A stretch of 62,156 bases of DNA from Actinomycetota bacterium (GTDB taxonomy: Bacteria; Actinomycetota; Thermoleophilia; Gaiellales; Gaiellaceae): contig JAIBJO010000009.1 in the NCBI GenBank assembly GCA_020029615.1, positions 1 to 62,156 on the forward strand. Direction: 5' to 3'. Below the pieces are notes generated by a model that was given only the letters and a program-made list of their open reading frames with translations, ran no database searches and had not been told where the DNA came from. Positions 49,820-58,715 of the stretch are shown piece after piece. The position numbers and the translations under genes were made by a program. Position 1 is the first letter of the stretch. Every line of letters starts with the position of its first letter.

Positions 49820-51481
49820 CTATGTGTGCTGTTTGACCGCGCCCAGAGCCTGCCGCAGTTTCACCATCTTCACGGCGATCTCGATGAGCAGCCAGTCGTC
49901 GCGACGGAGGTCGAGGCCCGAGAGCTCGCCGATCCGCCGCAGGCGCTGCCGAAGCGTGTTCGGATGGACGTACAGCGCCTCGGAGGTGGCGCTGATCGAG
50001 CCGTGGCGGCGAAGGAACTCCTCCAGCGTCCCCACGAGCTGGGCGCCGCGTTGCGCGTCGTACTCGGCGAGCTTCGACACGGCGTCCACCGTGACGTCGC
50101 GCACCCCGCCGTCGACCGCGATGCGGAGGAGGTACTTGTAGGCGCCGAGCTCCTCGTAGGTGAGAACGGCCGCCGTCCCCTTCAACACGACCGTGCCGAG
50201 CAAAGCCTGCTGCGCCTCCGCAAATCCGTCGGCAAAGGCGGCCTGACCTCGACACACGCTCGAGACGCCGATCGACACCGGCTCCTCGAGCTCACCGTGC
50301 GCCCGGCGAACTCGCTCCAGGAACGCCTCGCTCGAGTCCGTAGCCAGCTTGACGAGCGCGCGAAGCGAGTCCTCGCGGCGGTCGAAAAGCGACCCCGCGG
50401 CTGCGATCCGCAGCGACCGCTCGAGCGACTCCGACGCCGGCTCGGCGACGAGGACGACATGCGGCTGGTCGAGGTCACAGCCGAGGCGAGCGGCACGCCC
50501 TTCGAGGTCGCCCCGAGGACGACCTCCGGCGAGCTCCTCGAAGAAGTCCTTGATCAGGTTCTTCTCCGTGAGTTGCTCGATCACCTGCACCTTCTTGATG
50601 CCGACCGCGACCTGGCTGGCGACCGCGCGTCCCAGCTCGACGCGGACGCTTCCTTCCGCCACGAGCAGCCCGATGAGCTCGCCGTTCACGACCAGCGGGA
50701 TCGCGAGGCGGCTGCTCCGGCCTCCGCGCGCGAGCTCGGGGCCGAGCTCGGCGAGCCCGAGCACCTGGCGCGCGCTCCCTGGGTCCGGATCGCTCGCCTT
50801 TCGATCGAGCTCCTCGCGCGCGGGATCGAGGAGGTAGACATGGCAGGCGCGAGCCGCGAGAAGCGGCCGGGCGTCAGCGACCACGGTCTGCAACAACTCG
50901 TCGAGCGCCTCCGCGCGCGCGATCTCCTCCGCGAGCTCCGTGAGCTGCTCGAGCTCGCTGACACGGAGTCGCGTCTCCTCGTACAGCCGCGCGTTCTCGA
51001 TCGCGCTCGCGACGAGCGACGCCGAGGTCACGAGGAAGTCGACCTCGTCGTCCGAGAACTCGCGTGGCGCCTCGGTGTGGGCAGTGATCACGCCGATCGC
51101 CTCGCCTCCTCGCCCGACGACGGGCAGCGCGAGCAGCGACTGGAAGCGCTCCTCCTCGAGCTCGGGGAAGTACTTCGTACGAGTGTCCGCGAGCGCGTTC
51201 TCACGAATGAAGGCCGGCTCGCCGCGCTCGGCCGCCCACCACGCGAGACCTTCTCCTCGCTCCATCACGACCTTCCCCGCCTGCCGCTCGTACGGAGGCG
51301 ACGCCGCGCGGAGCTCCAGTCGCTCGCCGTCGTCGGAGACGAGGTACGCGAAACACGCATGGACACCACTCGCCTCCGACATCAGCCGAACGACGGCTTT
51401 CAGGACCTCGGTCAGCTCGAGCGACGATGCGACCGTGGAGACGATCTCGTGCAGGACCTTCTCGCCCGTTTGCAGCGACAT
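49820..51481 (-). CDS. GAF-domain PucR/CdaR-type transcriptional regulator
   Basis: A 553-residue regulator. Two GAF-like sensor domains occupy about 12-165 (LTEVLKAVVRLMSEASGVHACFAYLVSDDGERLELRA) and 190-320 (ACHVYLLDPAREELDRKA, SRLAIPLVVNGELIGLLVAEG). A GGDEF-like CdaR region follows, and the C-terminal PucR helix-turn-helix is GTLEEFLRRHGSISATSEALYVHPNTLRQRLRRI. PucR proteins often control nitrogen or purine catabolic operons. It lies 89 bases upstream of the glnT gene on the same strand, so it is a likely controller of the glnT-mgs genes. Confidence 0.87.
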   Translation of the reverse strand: MSLQTGEKVLHEIVSTVASSLELTEVLKAVVRLMSEASGVHACFAYLVSDDGERLELRAASPPYERQAGKVVMERGEGLAWWAAERGEPAFIRENALADTRTKYFPELEEERFQSLLALPVVGRGGEAIGVITAHTEAPREFSDDEVDFLVTSASLVASAIENARLYEETRLRVSELEQLTELAEEIARAEALDELLQTVVADARPLLAARACHVYLLDPAREELDRKASDPDPGSARQVLGLAELGPELARGGRSSRLAIPLVVNGELIGLLVAEGSVRVELGRAVASQVAVGIKKVQVIEQLTEKNLIKDFFEELAGGRPRGDLEGRAARLGCDLDQPHVVLVAEPASESLERSLRIAAAGSLFDRREDSLRALVKLATDSSEAFLERVRRAHGELEEPVSIGVSSVCRGQAAFADGFAEAQQALLGTVVLKGTAAVLTYEELGAYKYLLRIAVDGGVRDVTVDAVSKLAEYDAQRGAQLVGTLEEFLRRHGSISATSEALYVHPNTLRQRLRRIGELSGLDLRRDDWLLIEIAVKMVKLRQALGAVKQHT

Positions 51482-51528
51482 CGTCGGGGATCGTATGACG
51501 CGCAAGCCCCGGGAGTCCAGCTCCCGCG

Positions 51529-52686
51529 TCAGTGGACGGCAGCGCTGCCGAGGTGGCGGGCATAGGCGCCCGTCTCCACGATCTCCGCGATCTGCGCTAC
51601 CGCGACCTCGATCTCGCCGTCTGTGTTGAAGAAGTGCGGGCCGAGGCGGATACCCGCACCCGGACGGAAGTCGCCGAGGATCCCGCGCGCCTCGAGCTCG
51701 GCATAGACCGCTGCAGCCTCGGGGACGTCGACGGTCACCGTTCCTCCACGGCGTGCGGTGCCGCGCGGGCTGCGCACCTCGAAGCCTGCGCGGTCGGCGA
51801 GGTCGATGAGAAGCTGTGTCTGGCGGAGCGAGTTCTCGCGGATCCGTGAGCTGCCGACCTCTTCGATCAGCTCGTAGCCGGCGGTCCCGGCGTAGTGCGC
51901 AGCCGGGTTCGGCGTCCCGGTCAAGAAGCGCGCGGCGCCGCTCGCATACTCCATTTCCTCCTCGAACGCGAACGGCCGCTCATGCGCCTGCCAGCCGGTA
52001 TAGGTCGGGCGGAGACGCTCGGCCAGGTCGGGTCGAACGTACAGCCAGCCGTTGCCAGGCCCACCGCAGAGCCACTTGACCGAGCCGCCCACGGCGAAGT
52101 CGACCTCGAGCGCGGTGACGTCGAGCGGGACGATCCCGGCCGATTGGTAGCAGTCGAGGATCACGTGCGCACCGACCTCGTGAGCACGGCGCACGATCGG
52201 GCCGACGTCCTGGATCTCACCCTGCTTGAAGAGGACGTGGCTGATGGGGACGAGGAGCGTCCGCTCGTCGATGCGCTCGACGATCTCTGCGCCGTCCTCA
52301 CACACGATCACCTCGAGATCGGGCTGCGCCTGGTACAGGTAGCGCACCGACGGGAAATCCTCCCGCTCGTAGACGACTCGATTCCGAGCCGGGTCGACTG
52401 GCTTGAAGCAGGACAGCGCCACGGCCTCCGCGATCGCCACGTTCTGGTGCATGACGGTCGACCCCGCCGGGGCGCCGACGATGCGGCCGATCTGGTCGCC
52501 CACGCGCATCGGCGCCTCCCACCAGCCCTCCGCCCACGAGCGGATCCCACGCGCGTCCCACATCCGGGCGAACTCTGCGAGCCGATCGGCAGCTCGACGC
52601 GGCATGGGCCCGAGCGTGTGACTCGCGAGGTACGTCGTGCGCTCGAGAATCGAGAACTCGGCGCGGTAGTCGAGCAGGGCGCGCAT
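51529..52686 (-). CDS. Class V aminotransferase (kynureninase-like)
   Basis: A 385-residue PLP enzyme: the opening ERTTYLASHTLGPMPRRA, VVYEREDFPSVRYLY near 100, HVILDCYQSAGIVPLDVTALEVDFAVGG near 180 and the PLP lysine in GSVKWLCGGPGNGWLYVRPDL near 205. The GNGWLYVR block resembles kynureninase, and no tryptophan-pathway gene is nearby. It is divergent from a zinc alcohol dehydrogenase across 39 bases. The substrate is unknown. Confidence 0.82.
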   Translation of the reverse strand: MRALLDYRAEFSILERTTYLASHTLGPMPRRAADRLAEFARMWDARGIRSWAEGWWEAPMRVGDQIGRIVGAPAGSTVMHQNVAIAEAVALSCFKPVDPARNRVVYEREDFPSVRYLYQAQPDLEVIVCEDGAEIVERIDERTLLVPISHVLFKQGEIQDVGPIVRRAHEVGAHVILDCYQSAGIVPLDVTALEVDFAVGGSVKWLCGGPGNGWLYVRPDLAERLRPTYTGWQAHERPFAFEEEMEYASGAARFLTGTPNPAAHYAGTAGYELIEEVGSSRIRENSLRQTQLLIDLADRAGFEVRSPRGTARRGGTVTVDVPEAAAVYAELEARGILGDFRPGAGIRLGPHFFNTDGEIEVAVAQIAEIVETGAYARHLGSAAVH

Positions 52687-52725
52687 GGACGGACTCTGCC
52701 GAAGATCGGCGGTAGCTTGCACGCG

Positions 52726-53700
52726 ATGCGCGCGATGGTGCTCGACACACCGAAGACGCGTCTTCGCGTTGTCGACTTGGCCGAGCCCCAACCGGCGCCG
52801 GGCCAGGTTGTGCTGCGCGTTCGAGCTTGCGGTGTGTGCCGGACCGACCTCCACGTCGTCGACGGCGAGCTCGCGAGCCCGAGACTCCCGCTCGTCCTCG
52901 GTCATCAGATCGTCGGAGAGGTCGTGGCCGGCGACGACCGCTTCCCGCTGGGAGCACGCGTCGGCGTGCCCTGGCTCGGCTGGGCCTGCGGCACGTGCCG
53001 CTTCTGCCGTGCGGGAAGCGAGAACCTCTGCGACCGGGCGCGGTTCACGGGATACGACCTTGACGGCGGTTACGCGGAGCTCGTCACCGCGGACTCGCGC
53101 TTCACCTTCGCGATCCCCAGCGGCTACCCGGACGAGCAGGCGGCCCCGCTGCTCTGCGCCGGCCTGATCGGCTACCGGTCGCTGCGACTCGCGGGCGACG
53201 CGGAGCGGATCGGCCTGTACGGCTTCGGGGCGTCGGCGCACATCGTCTGCCAGGTCGCGGTCGCACAAGGGAGGAGCGTGTTTGCAGGAACGCGCGCGGC
53301 AGACGAGGAGACGCAACAGTTCGCGCGCTCCCTCGGCGCAACGTGGGCCGGCGACGCGCTCGAGGGCCCGCCGGAAGAGCTCGACGCCGTGATCGTCTTC
53401 GCGCCTGCCGGCGAGCTCGTGCCTGCCGCGCTCGCCCGGGTGCGCAAGGGAGGCTCGGTCGTGTGCGCGGGCATCCACATGAGCGACATCCCTTCGTTCC
53501 CGTACGCGCTTCTCTGGGGCGAGCGCGTCGTGCGGTCGGTGGCGAACCTCACGCGCGCGGACGGCGAGGAGTTCCTTGCCCTCGCCCCGACGATTCCGAT
53601 CCGCACGGAAGTCGAGGCGTTCCAACTGGAGGAGGCCAACGAGGCGCTCGCCCGACTCCGCCACGGCGCGCTTCGTGGGGCGGCCGTGCTCGTTCCGTAA
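52726..53700 (+). CDS. Zinc-dependent alcohol dehydrogenase (AdhA/AdhP-like)
   Basis: A 324-residue MDR enzyme. ACGVCRTDLHVVDGE near 34 holds the catalytic cysteine, LVLGHQIVGEVVAG the GHE-like block (Q in place of E), and CGTCRFCRAGSENLC near 88 the structural zinc cysteines. The nucleotide-binding region is IGLYGFGASAHIVCQVA, with GFGASA in place of GxGxxG. It is related to the AdhA group of dehydrogenases that act on primary alcohols. The ATG at 52726 has no strong ribosome-binding site. Confidence 0.88.
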   Translation: MRAMVLDTPKTRLRVVDLAEPQPAPGQVVLRVRACGVCRTDLHVVDGELASPRLPLVLGHQIVGEVVAGDDRFPLGARVGVPWLGWACGTCRFCRAGSENLCDRARFTGYDLDGGYAELVTADSRFTFAIPSGYPDEQAAPLLCAGLIGYRSLRLAGDAERIGLYGFGASAHIVCQVAVAQGRSVFAGTRAADEETQQFARSLGATWAGDALEGPPEELDAVIVFAPAGELVPAALARVRKGGSVVCAGIHMSDIPSFPYALLWGERVVRSVANLTRADGEEFLALAPTIPIRTEVEAFQLEEANEALARLRHGALRGAAVLVP

Positions 53701-53739
53701 CCGACAGGCTCGGCAGAGCCGACCGCGCCCTCGGCCCCT

Positions 53740-54642
53740 CTAACCGAGGTATCGGCCGATCTCGACGAGGCCGGCGACTCCGACGTGATCGACCTGCAAC
53801 GTCGTGTGAGCGATTCCGAACTCGTCCCCGAGAAGACGTTCGAGCTCGCGGCGTCGCTGGTGGCAGTCCTCCCCGCGACCGACGAGCACGTGCGCCGACA
53901 GTGCTGGAAAGCCCGACGTGATCGTCCAGATGTGGAGGTCGTGCACCTCGACGACACCCGGGGCTCCTGCCAGCCGTCGGCCGACGGCGCGCGTCTCGAT
54001 GCCCTTCGGCGCGCCTTCCAGGAGGATCGACGTCGCATCACGCAGGATCGACCACGAGCTCGCGAGGACGAGGACGCCGATGAGCATGCTGACGACCGCG
54101 TCCGCCTGCAGCCAGCCCGTCGCGAGAATGATCACGGCCGCGATGGCGACACCGAACGAGCCGAGGAGATCGGCCAGGACGTGCCGAAACGCACCCTCGA
54201 CGTTGAGACTGTCCCCGCGCGTCCGGTACAGGATCGCCCCCGCCGCGAGATTGACCCCCATTCCGAGGACCGCGATCAGCAGCATCCAGCCGGCAAGTAC
54301 CGACTCGGGGCTCTCGAGTCGTCCGATCGCCTCGACGAAGATCCAGATCGCGAGCGCCACGAGCGCGACGCCGTTGGCGAGCGCAGCGAGAACTTCCGCG
54401 CGCTTGTAACCGAACGTTCGCTCGGGCGTGGCCGGCTTCGCGGCAAGCCACACGGCCACCAGCGCCAGAGCGATCGACACATTGTCCGACACCATGTGCA
54501 CGGCGTCCGCGAGAACCGCGAGACTCCCGGTGAGAACGCCCCCGACCACCTCGACCACCGTGAACGAAGCTGTTATCGCGAGCGCCAGCGCGAGCGCACG
54601 TCGACTTCCCGACGGGGCGTCGTGGTCGTGTCCGGCTCCCAT
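53740..54642 (-). CDS. Cation diffusion facilitator (zinc/cobalt/iron exporter)
   Basis: A 300-residue exporter with six spans. The metal site histidine-aspartate pairs are in AVLADAVHMVSDNVSIALAL (span 2) and EGAFRHVLADLLGSFGVAIA (span 5), matching the HxxxD pattern of CDF proteins. A histidine-rich MGAGHDHD precedes the first span. The C-terminal metal-binding domain has VHDLHIWTITSGFPALSAHV. It exports a divalent metal in exchange for protons. Start ATG at 54642. Confidence 0.92.
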   Translation of the reverse strand: MGAGHDHDAPSGSRRALALALAITASFTVVEVVGGVLTGSLAVLADAVHMVSDNVSIALALVAVWLAAKPATPERTFGYKRAEVLAALANGVALVALAIWIFVEAIGRLESPESVLAGWMLLIAVLGMGVNLAAGAILYRTRGDSLNVEGAFRHVLADLLGSFGVAIAAVIILATGWLQADAVVSMLIGVLVLASSWSILRDATSILLEGAPKGIETRAVGRRLAGAPGVVEVHDLHIWTITSGFPALSAHVLVGRGEDCHQRRRELERLLGDEFGIAHTTLQVDHVGVAGLVEIGRYLG

Positions 54643-54801
54643 CAGAGACGTTCTACCGGGAAGAGCGGGCGCTCGTCGGAGCGAGCGTCGCGCGAGGCAC
54701 GCGCGCTGGCCGGCACAGCCGCCCGGGGTCGATCGACGCGTTAAGAATTGCTTCACGCTCTTGCTCTTCCCTGCAGCGAGAGCAGGAGGCATGATCGAGC
54801 G

Positions 54802-55242
54802 GTGCGCCTACGGGTCATCGCGGTCGTCGGGGTCGTCGCCGTCGCATCGTCGGCCGTGGTCGTCGCGCTCGCGTCCACGTCAGCCGCGGGCCTGCCGCCC
54901 TACACGAACGGCTACCAGAAGTGGCCGAAGATCAACAAGAAGCCCTTCACCAGGTGCGGGCCGCCCTGCGCGCACGGCGGCGTGAAGAACGTCTACGCAA
55001 GCAGGAAGAAGGTCGGGGCCGAGTACCCGAACGGCACGGTCATCGTGAAGTCGATCGCACAGACGGGCGACAGGCCGTCGATGCCGAATCAGGTCGCGGT
55101 CATGCGCAAGGTGGCGGGACGCTGGAAGTACATCGAGTACCAGCTCTCGGGAGCGCGCTATACCGTGCTCGGCCAGGGGCAGTTCTGCCAGAGCTGCCAC
55201 GCGCGGGCGAAGGCCAACGACTACGTCTTCACGAAGCGGTAG
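54802..55242 (+). CDS. Secreted cytochrome P460-family protein
   Basis: A 146-residue protein with an N-terminal export segment (VIAVVGVVAVASSAVVVALASTSAAG) and a C-terminal heme motif CQSCH in GQFCQSCHARAKANDYVFTKR. The closing (S/N)DYVF is a hallmark of P460/c'-beta cytochromes. A central VKNVYASRKKVGAEYPNGTVIVKS is the typical beta-sheet region. P460 enzymes oxidise hydroxylamine or bind NO. The lysine that crosslinks heme in true P460 cannot be assigned by eye. Confidence 0.8.
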   Translation: MRLRVIAVVGVVAVASSAVVVALASTSAAGLPPYTNGYQKWPKINKKPFTRCGPPCAHGGVKNVYASRKKVGAEYPNGTVIVKSIAQTGDRPSMPNQVAVMRKVAGRWKYIEYQLSGARYTVLGQGQFCQSCHARAKANDYVFTKR

Positions 55243-55254
55243 TCGGACGTCGCG

Positions 55255-55413
55255 TCAGGCGGCAGCGCGTCGCTTGCGCCGCCACGTCATCCACATCGCG
55301 CCAACTCCGCCGATCAGGCAGATGACGCCGATGATCCAGCCGACGACACCTCCCACGATCATGAAGATGATGCCGGCGACGATGAGTCCGAGGCCGATGA
55401 TGTTGGGTGCCAT
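55255..55413 (-). CDS. Small membrane protein, paralogue 1
   Basis: 52 residues, beginning MAPNIIGLGLIVAGIIF and ending WMTWRRKRRAAA. Two glycine-rich spans, each with paired isoleucines, are separated by GGVVGW. It is closely related to the neighbouring protein at 55467-55631, so both come from one duplication. A basic tail lies in the cytoplasm. No domain name is recognised. Confidence 0.65.
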   Translation of the reverse strand: MAPNIIGLGLIVAGIIFMIVGGVVGWIIGVICLIGGVGAMWMTWRRKRRAAA

Positions 55414-55466
55414 GGGGATTCGATTCGACGGCCGCGCGCCTTTTCCTCGCAGCTGAGACAGGTCCG

Positions 55467-55631
55467 CTACGCCGGGTACTTCTTGCGCCGGTACGTCATC
55501 CAGAGCGCCATGATTCCCCCGATCACCATGATCAGGCCCATGATGATCCCGAGGAAGCTCAGGAAGTAGCCGAACAGGATCCCGGCGATGATGAGGCCGA
55601 GGCCGACGATGTTGACGGGCCAGTTGTCCAT
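55467..55631 (-). CDS. Small membrane protein, paralogue 2
   Basis: 54 residues from the ATG at 55631 (or 57 from 55640). MDNWPVNIVGLGLIIAGILF and the ending LWMTYRRKKYPA match paralogue 1 in order, spacing and tail. The preferred start keeps the two N-termini of equal length. It lies 53 bases upstream of paralogue 1 on the same strand. Confidence 0.65.
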   Translation of the reverse strand: MDNWPVNIVGLGLIIAGILFGYFLSFLGIIMGLIMVIGGIMALWMTYRRKKYPA

Positions 55632-55685
55632 GGTCCGCATCTTCGGGCCGGCCCGAAGCGGTCTTCGCCCCCTTTTTGGGTGTCC

Positions 55686-56864
55686 CTACTCGGGTCGCAC
55701 GCGCCTGAACGCCTCGATCGCCCGCGCGAGGTGCTCCGGCTCGAGCGCCGCCGACATCTGCACCCGCACGCGGGCCGTGCCCTCGGGCACGACGGGGAAG
55801 CCGAAGCCGGTGACGAAGACGCCCTCGTCGAGGAGTCGCTGCGAGAGCGCGATCGCCTCGGCGGTCTCGCCGACGATGATCGGGATGATGGCCGCCTCGC
55901 CGTCCAGCGGGGCGTAGCCGGCCTCGCGGAGCATCGTGCGGAAGACACGCGTGTTCTCACGGAGACGAGCGACGAGTTCTGGCTGCTCGAGCATGACCTC
56001 GATGGCGCGAAGGGCGCTGCAGGCGACCGTCGGAGGTAGCGCGTTCGAGAAGAGCTGTGGCCGCGAGCGCTGGGCAAGGAGGTCACAAACCTCCTCCGAC
56101 GCCGCGACGTAGCCCCCGGCCGCTCCACCGAGCGCCTTTCCGAGCGTCCCCGTGATGACGTCCACCTCGCCCAGCAAGCCGAAGTGCTCCACCGTCCCAC
56201 GGCCGGTCTCGCCGAGAACGCCCACGCCGTGCGAGTCGTCGACGATCACGACTGCCCCGAACGCGCGAGCGAGCTCCACGATCTCCGGCAGCTTCGCGAG
56301 ATCGCCCTCCATCGAGAACACCCCGTCGGTGACAATCAGCTTGCGCGCCTCTCGCGGGGCGGCGTCGAGCCCGTCACGCAGAGCAGTCATGTCCGAGTGC
56401 GGGTAGATCACCTTCTTCGCCGGCCGCGAGAGACGGATGGCGTCGATCAGGCTTGCGTGGTTCAGCGCGTCCGTGAGGATCACGGTCGTGTCGTCGGTAA
56501 GGCTCGGGATCGCGGCTTCGTTCGCGTTCCAGCAGGAGACGTACGTCAGCGCCGCCTCGGTGCCCGAGATGTCGGCCAGCGCTCGCTCGAGCTCGTGGTG
56601 CGGCTCGAACGTCCCGCAGATGAAGCGGACCGATGCAGTCCCCGCTCCGTAGCGCTCGAGACCCTCGATGCCGGCGCGCACGACCTCGGGATGTGCCGCG
56701 AGCCCCAGATAGTTGTTCGAGGAGAGCACGACGACCTCACCTCGCCCGGCCATCCGGACCAGCGGGCCCTGCGGCGACTCGAGCGTCAGGAAGTGCTTGT
56801 AGGTGCGTGCCTCCCGCAAGGCGTCGAGCTCGGCTCCGAGTTGCTCGTTCAACGTCACGCTCAT
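55686..56864 (-). CDS. kbl: Glycine C-acetyltransferase (2-amino-3-ketobutyrate CoA ligase)
   Basis: A 392-residue PLP enzyme that splits 2-amino-3-ketobutyrate with CoA into glycine and acetyl-CoA. SSNNYLGLAAHP near 49, GTASVRFICGTFEPHHELE near 75, VDDSHGVGVLGETGRGT near 207 and the PLP lysine in GTLGKALGGAAGGYV near 243 are all intact. It follows tdh on the same strand, so the two form the usual threonine-degradation operon. The modular hairpin element fills the spacer between them and its terminal hairpin comes within four bases of the ATG. Confidence 0.94.
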   Translation of the reverse strand: MSVTLNEQLGAELDALREARTYKHFLTLESPQGPLVRMAGRGEVVVLSSNNYLGLAAHPEVVRAGIEGLERYGAGTASVRFICGTFEPHHELERALADISGTEAALTYVSCWNANEAAIPSLTDDTTVILTDALNHASLIDAIRLSRPAKKVIYPHSDMTALRDGLDAAPREARKLIVTDGVFSMEGDLAKLPEIVELARAFGAVVIVDDSHGVGVLGETGRGTVEHFGLLGEVDVITGTLGKALGGAAGGYVAASEEVCDLLAQRSRPQLFSNALPPTVACSALRAIEVMLEQPELVARLRENTRVFRTMLREAGYAPLDGEAAIIPIIVGETAEAIALSQRLLDEGVFVTGFGFPVVPEGTARVRVQMSAALEPEHLARAIEAFRRVRPE

Positions 56865-56867
56865 AGG

Positions 56868-57035
56868 GCAACCCTGGTTGCACTATGAGCGTGGAGGGGT
56901 GTGGGGAACCCATGCGCCTTGCGCCCAAGGAGGGGGCCCGTGGGGGAACCATGGGTTCTCCCACGCAAGAACCGAGAGGTTCCCCACGTTCTCCGAGAGA
57001 AGGGGGCCCGCGGGGGAAACAGGGTTTCCCCCGCG
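56868..57035 (-). repeat. Modular hairpin repeat, copy B, directly upstream of kbl
   Basis: Read towards kbl, it has two tandem units, each with a hairpin: CGCGGGGGAAAC/GTTTCCCCCGCG at 57009-57035 (12-base stem) and one around GGAACCATGGGTTC at 56945-56958. It ends with GCAACC-CT-GGTTGC at 56868-56881, four bases before the ATG. The block at 56883-56910 matches copy A at 26 of 28 bases. Copy A lacks one of the two units. Confidence 0.75.
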
Positions 57036-57060
57036 ACCACGAGCCGCAGGCGAGTGGTGC

Positions 57061-58119
57061 TCATGCGCCGACTCCGTTCGGTCGTAGGACGATCTTGCAG
57101 GCTTCGCCGGACTCGAGCCGCTCGAAGCCCTCCTCGAAACGCTCCAATGGAAGCTCGGCAGTGATCAGCGGCCGCAGATCGACGACGCCGTGCTCGAGCA
57201 GCCAGCGGGTCGTGTACCACGTCTCCCAGATCTCGCGGCCGTTCACCGCGCTGACCGTGAGGTTCTTGAATATGAGCGACTCGGCGATGTCGATCGTCGC
57301 GGGCCTCGCCGGGATCCCGAACAGCACCACGTGGCCGCCGTGGCGGACGATCCCGAACGCATCCTCGATCGCTCGCAGCGCCCCCGACATCTCGAAGACG
57401 ATGCCCATCCCGACGCCCTCGTTGTGCTCCACGAACCACGTGGGCACGTCCTCCACCTCGTCGACGTTGACGACGTCGTCGGCGCCCAGGGTGCGTGCCA
57501 GCTCCAGCCGATAGGGCACGTGGTCGGACGCGAGCAGTCGGCCTGCCCCGAACGCACGTGCGATGGCGATGGCGAAGAGCCCGACGGGCCCACACCCGAG
57601 CACGGCGACGGCGCGGCCGGCGAGGTCCTGTGTCGCCGTCGCGAACACAGCATTGCCGAAGGGCTCCTGGAGGCATGCGAGCTCAGGCGGGAGCTTCGCA
57701 CGATCGTTCTGCCAGACCACGGACGCGGGGACGACGACGTAGTCGGCGAACCCGCCGTTCCGATCGACGCCGAGAATCTGCGTCCGCTCGCACATGTGCG
57801 CCTTCCCGGTCCTGCAGTGGAAACACGTTCCACAGGTGACGTGGCTCTCGGCGGACACGTAGTCGCCCTCGGCGACTCCGCGAACGCTGTTGCCGATCGC
57901 CACTACCGTGCCGCAGAGCTCGTGGCCCAGCGTCAGTGGGGGGTGCACGCGCTCGGATGACCACTGGTCCCAGCGGCTGATGTGCAGATCCGTGCCGCAG
58001 ATGCTCGCCGCTTCGACCTGAATCAGGACCTCGTCCGGCTCCGGTGTCGGCACGGGAAGCTCGTCGAGGACGAGCCCCGGCTCGGCCTCTCGCTTCCGAA
58101 TGGCGCGCATCGTCTCCAC
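57061..58119 (-). CDS. tdh: L-threonine 3-dehydrogenase
   Basis: A 352-residue zinc enzyme oxidising threonine to 2-amino-3-ketobutyrate. ASICGTDLHISRWDQW near 38 is the catalytic zinc block, GHELCGTVVAIG near 66, CGTCFHCRTGKAHMC near 97 the structural zinc site and VLGCGPVGLFAIAIARAFGA near 170 the NAD motif. GADDVVNVDEVEDVPTW and NGREIWETWYTTRWLLEHGV are typical of Tdh. Start is GTG at 58119 (an ATG at 58110 is also possible). Kbl follows. Confidence 0.92.
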   Translation of the reverse strand: METMRAIRKREAEPGLVLDELPVPTPEPDEVLIQVEAASICGTDLHISRWDQWSSERVHPPLTLGHELCGTVVAIGNSVRGVAEGDYVSAESHVTCGTCFHCRTGKAHMCERTQILGVDRNGGFADYVVVPASVVWQNDRAKLPPELACLQEPFGNAVFATATQDLAGRAVAVLGCGPVGLFAIAIARAFGAGRLLASDHVPYRLELARTLGADDVVNVDEVEDVPTWFVEHNEGVGMGIVFEMSGALRAIEDAFGIVRHGGHVVLFGIPARPATIDIAESLIFKNLTVSAVNGREIWETWYTTRWLLEHGVVDLRPLITAELPLERFEEGFERLESGEACKIVLRPNGVGA

Positions 58120-58166
58120 GGAGAATCTCAGGCGATCTTGCCACGCCGGTTCCCCTCATCGGCACG

Positions 58167-58715
58167 TCAGCAGGCGAGACGGCCCTCGACGGCGCCCGCA
58201 GCCGGAGCGGGCAACGCGCTCCCGCGACCGGCACCACCGTCGAGCGGGCGGAGGCTTCCGGCAATCCTCGTAAGGCGAGCACGCGAGTCGGCGAAGACGA
58301 CGACCGTCGAGCGGCCGGTCTGGAGCTCGAGCCGAGTTCCGCCGTCGAGCACCGCTCCCGGGACTCCTCGTACCGTCGTCCGCTCGAGGTCGAGACCGAC
58401 AGGCGACGAGTCGTAGAGCGCGATGCTCCTCCGGCACGCGGGCCACACCTGCACCTCGACCGGGGGCGCGCAACCCGTGTCGTCGAGCGGCGCGCAATCT
58501 CCGTAGACGAACGAGACGAATTCGACATCTCCCGATCGGCGCAGCACCGCGACGAGCGGATGCCCTTCGACGCGATCGCCCGCAAAGAAGAGGGGATCGA
58601 TCTCGTCGCCGAGCCTCGATCGCTCGGCAACCGCTCGACCTCCTGCGGTTCCGGCGCCTGCGAGCCCGAGCGCCGCAAGCGCGCACACGACGGCACCGAC
58701 CAGTGCGCGCGTCAG
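58167..58715 (-). CDS. Exported protein of unknown function, probable CTG start
   Basis: A protein of about 182 residues: an export signal (LTRALVGAVVCALAALGLAGAGTAGG) then a beta-rich domain with FVSFVYGDCAPLDDTGCAPPVEVQVWPAC, three or more cysteines, ending in a lone terminal cysteine. No ATG, GTG or TTG lies in frame before the signal. The CTG at 58713-58715 overlaps the upstream stop as CTGA, just as GTGA and ATGA do elsewhere here. A GTG inside the signal segment would shorten it. Confidence 0.6.
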   Translation of the reverse strand: MTRALVGAVVCALAALGLAGAGTAGGRAVAERSRLGDEIDPLFFAGDRVEGHPLVAVLRRSGDVEFVSFVYGDCAPLDDTGCAPPVEVQVWPACRRSIALYDSSPVGLDLERTTVRGVPGAVLDGGTRLELQTGRSTVVVFADSRARLTRIAGSLRPLDGGAGRGSALPAPAAGAVEGRLAC

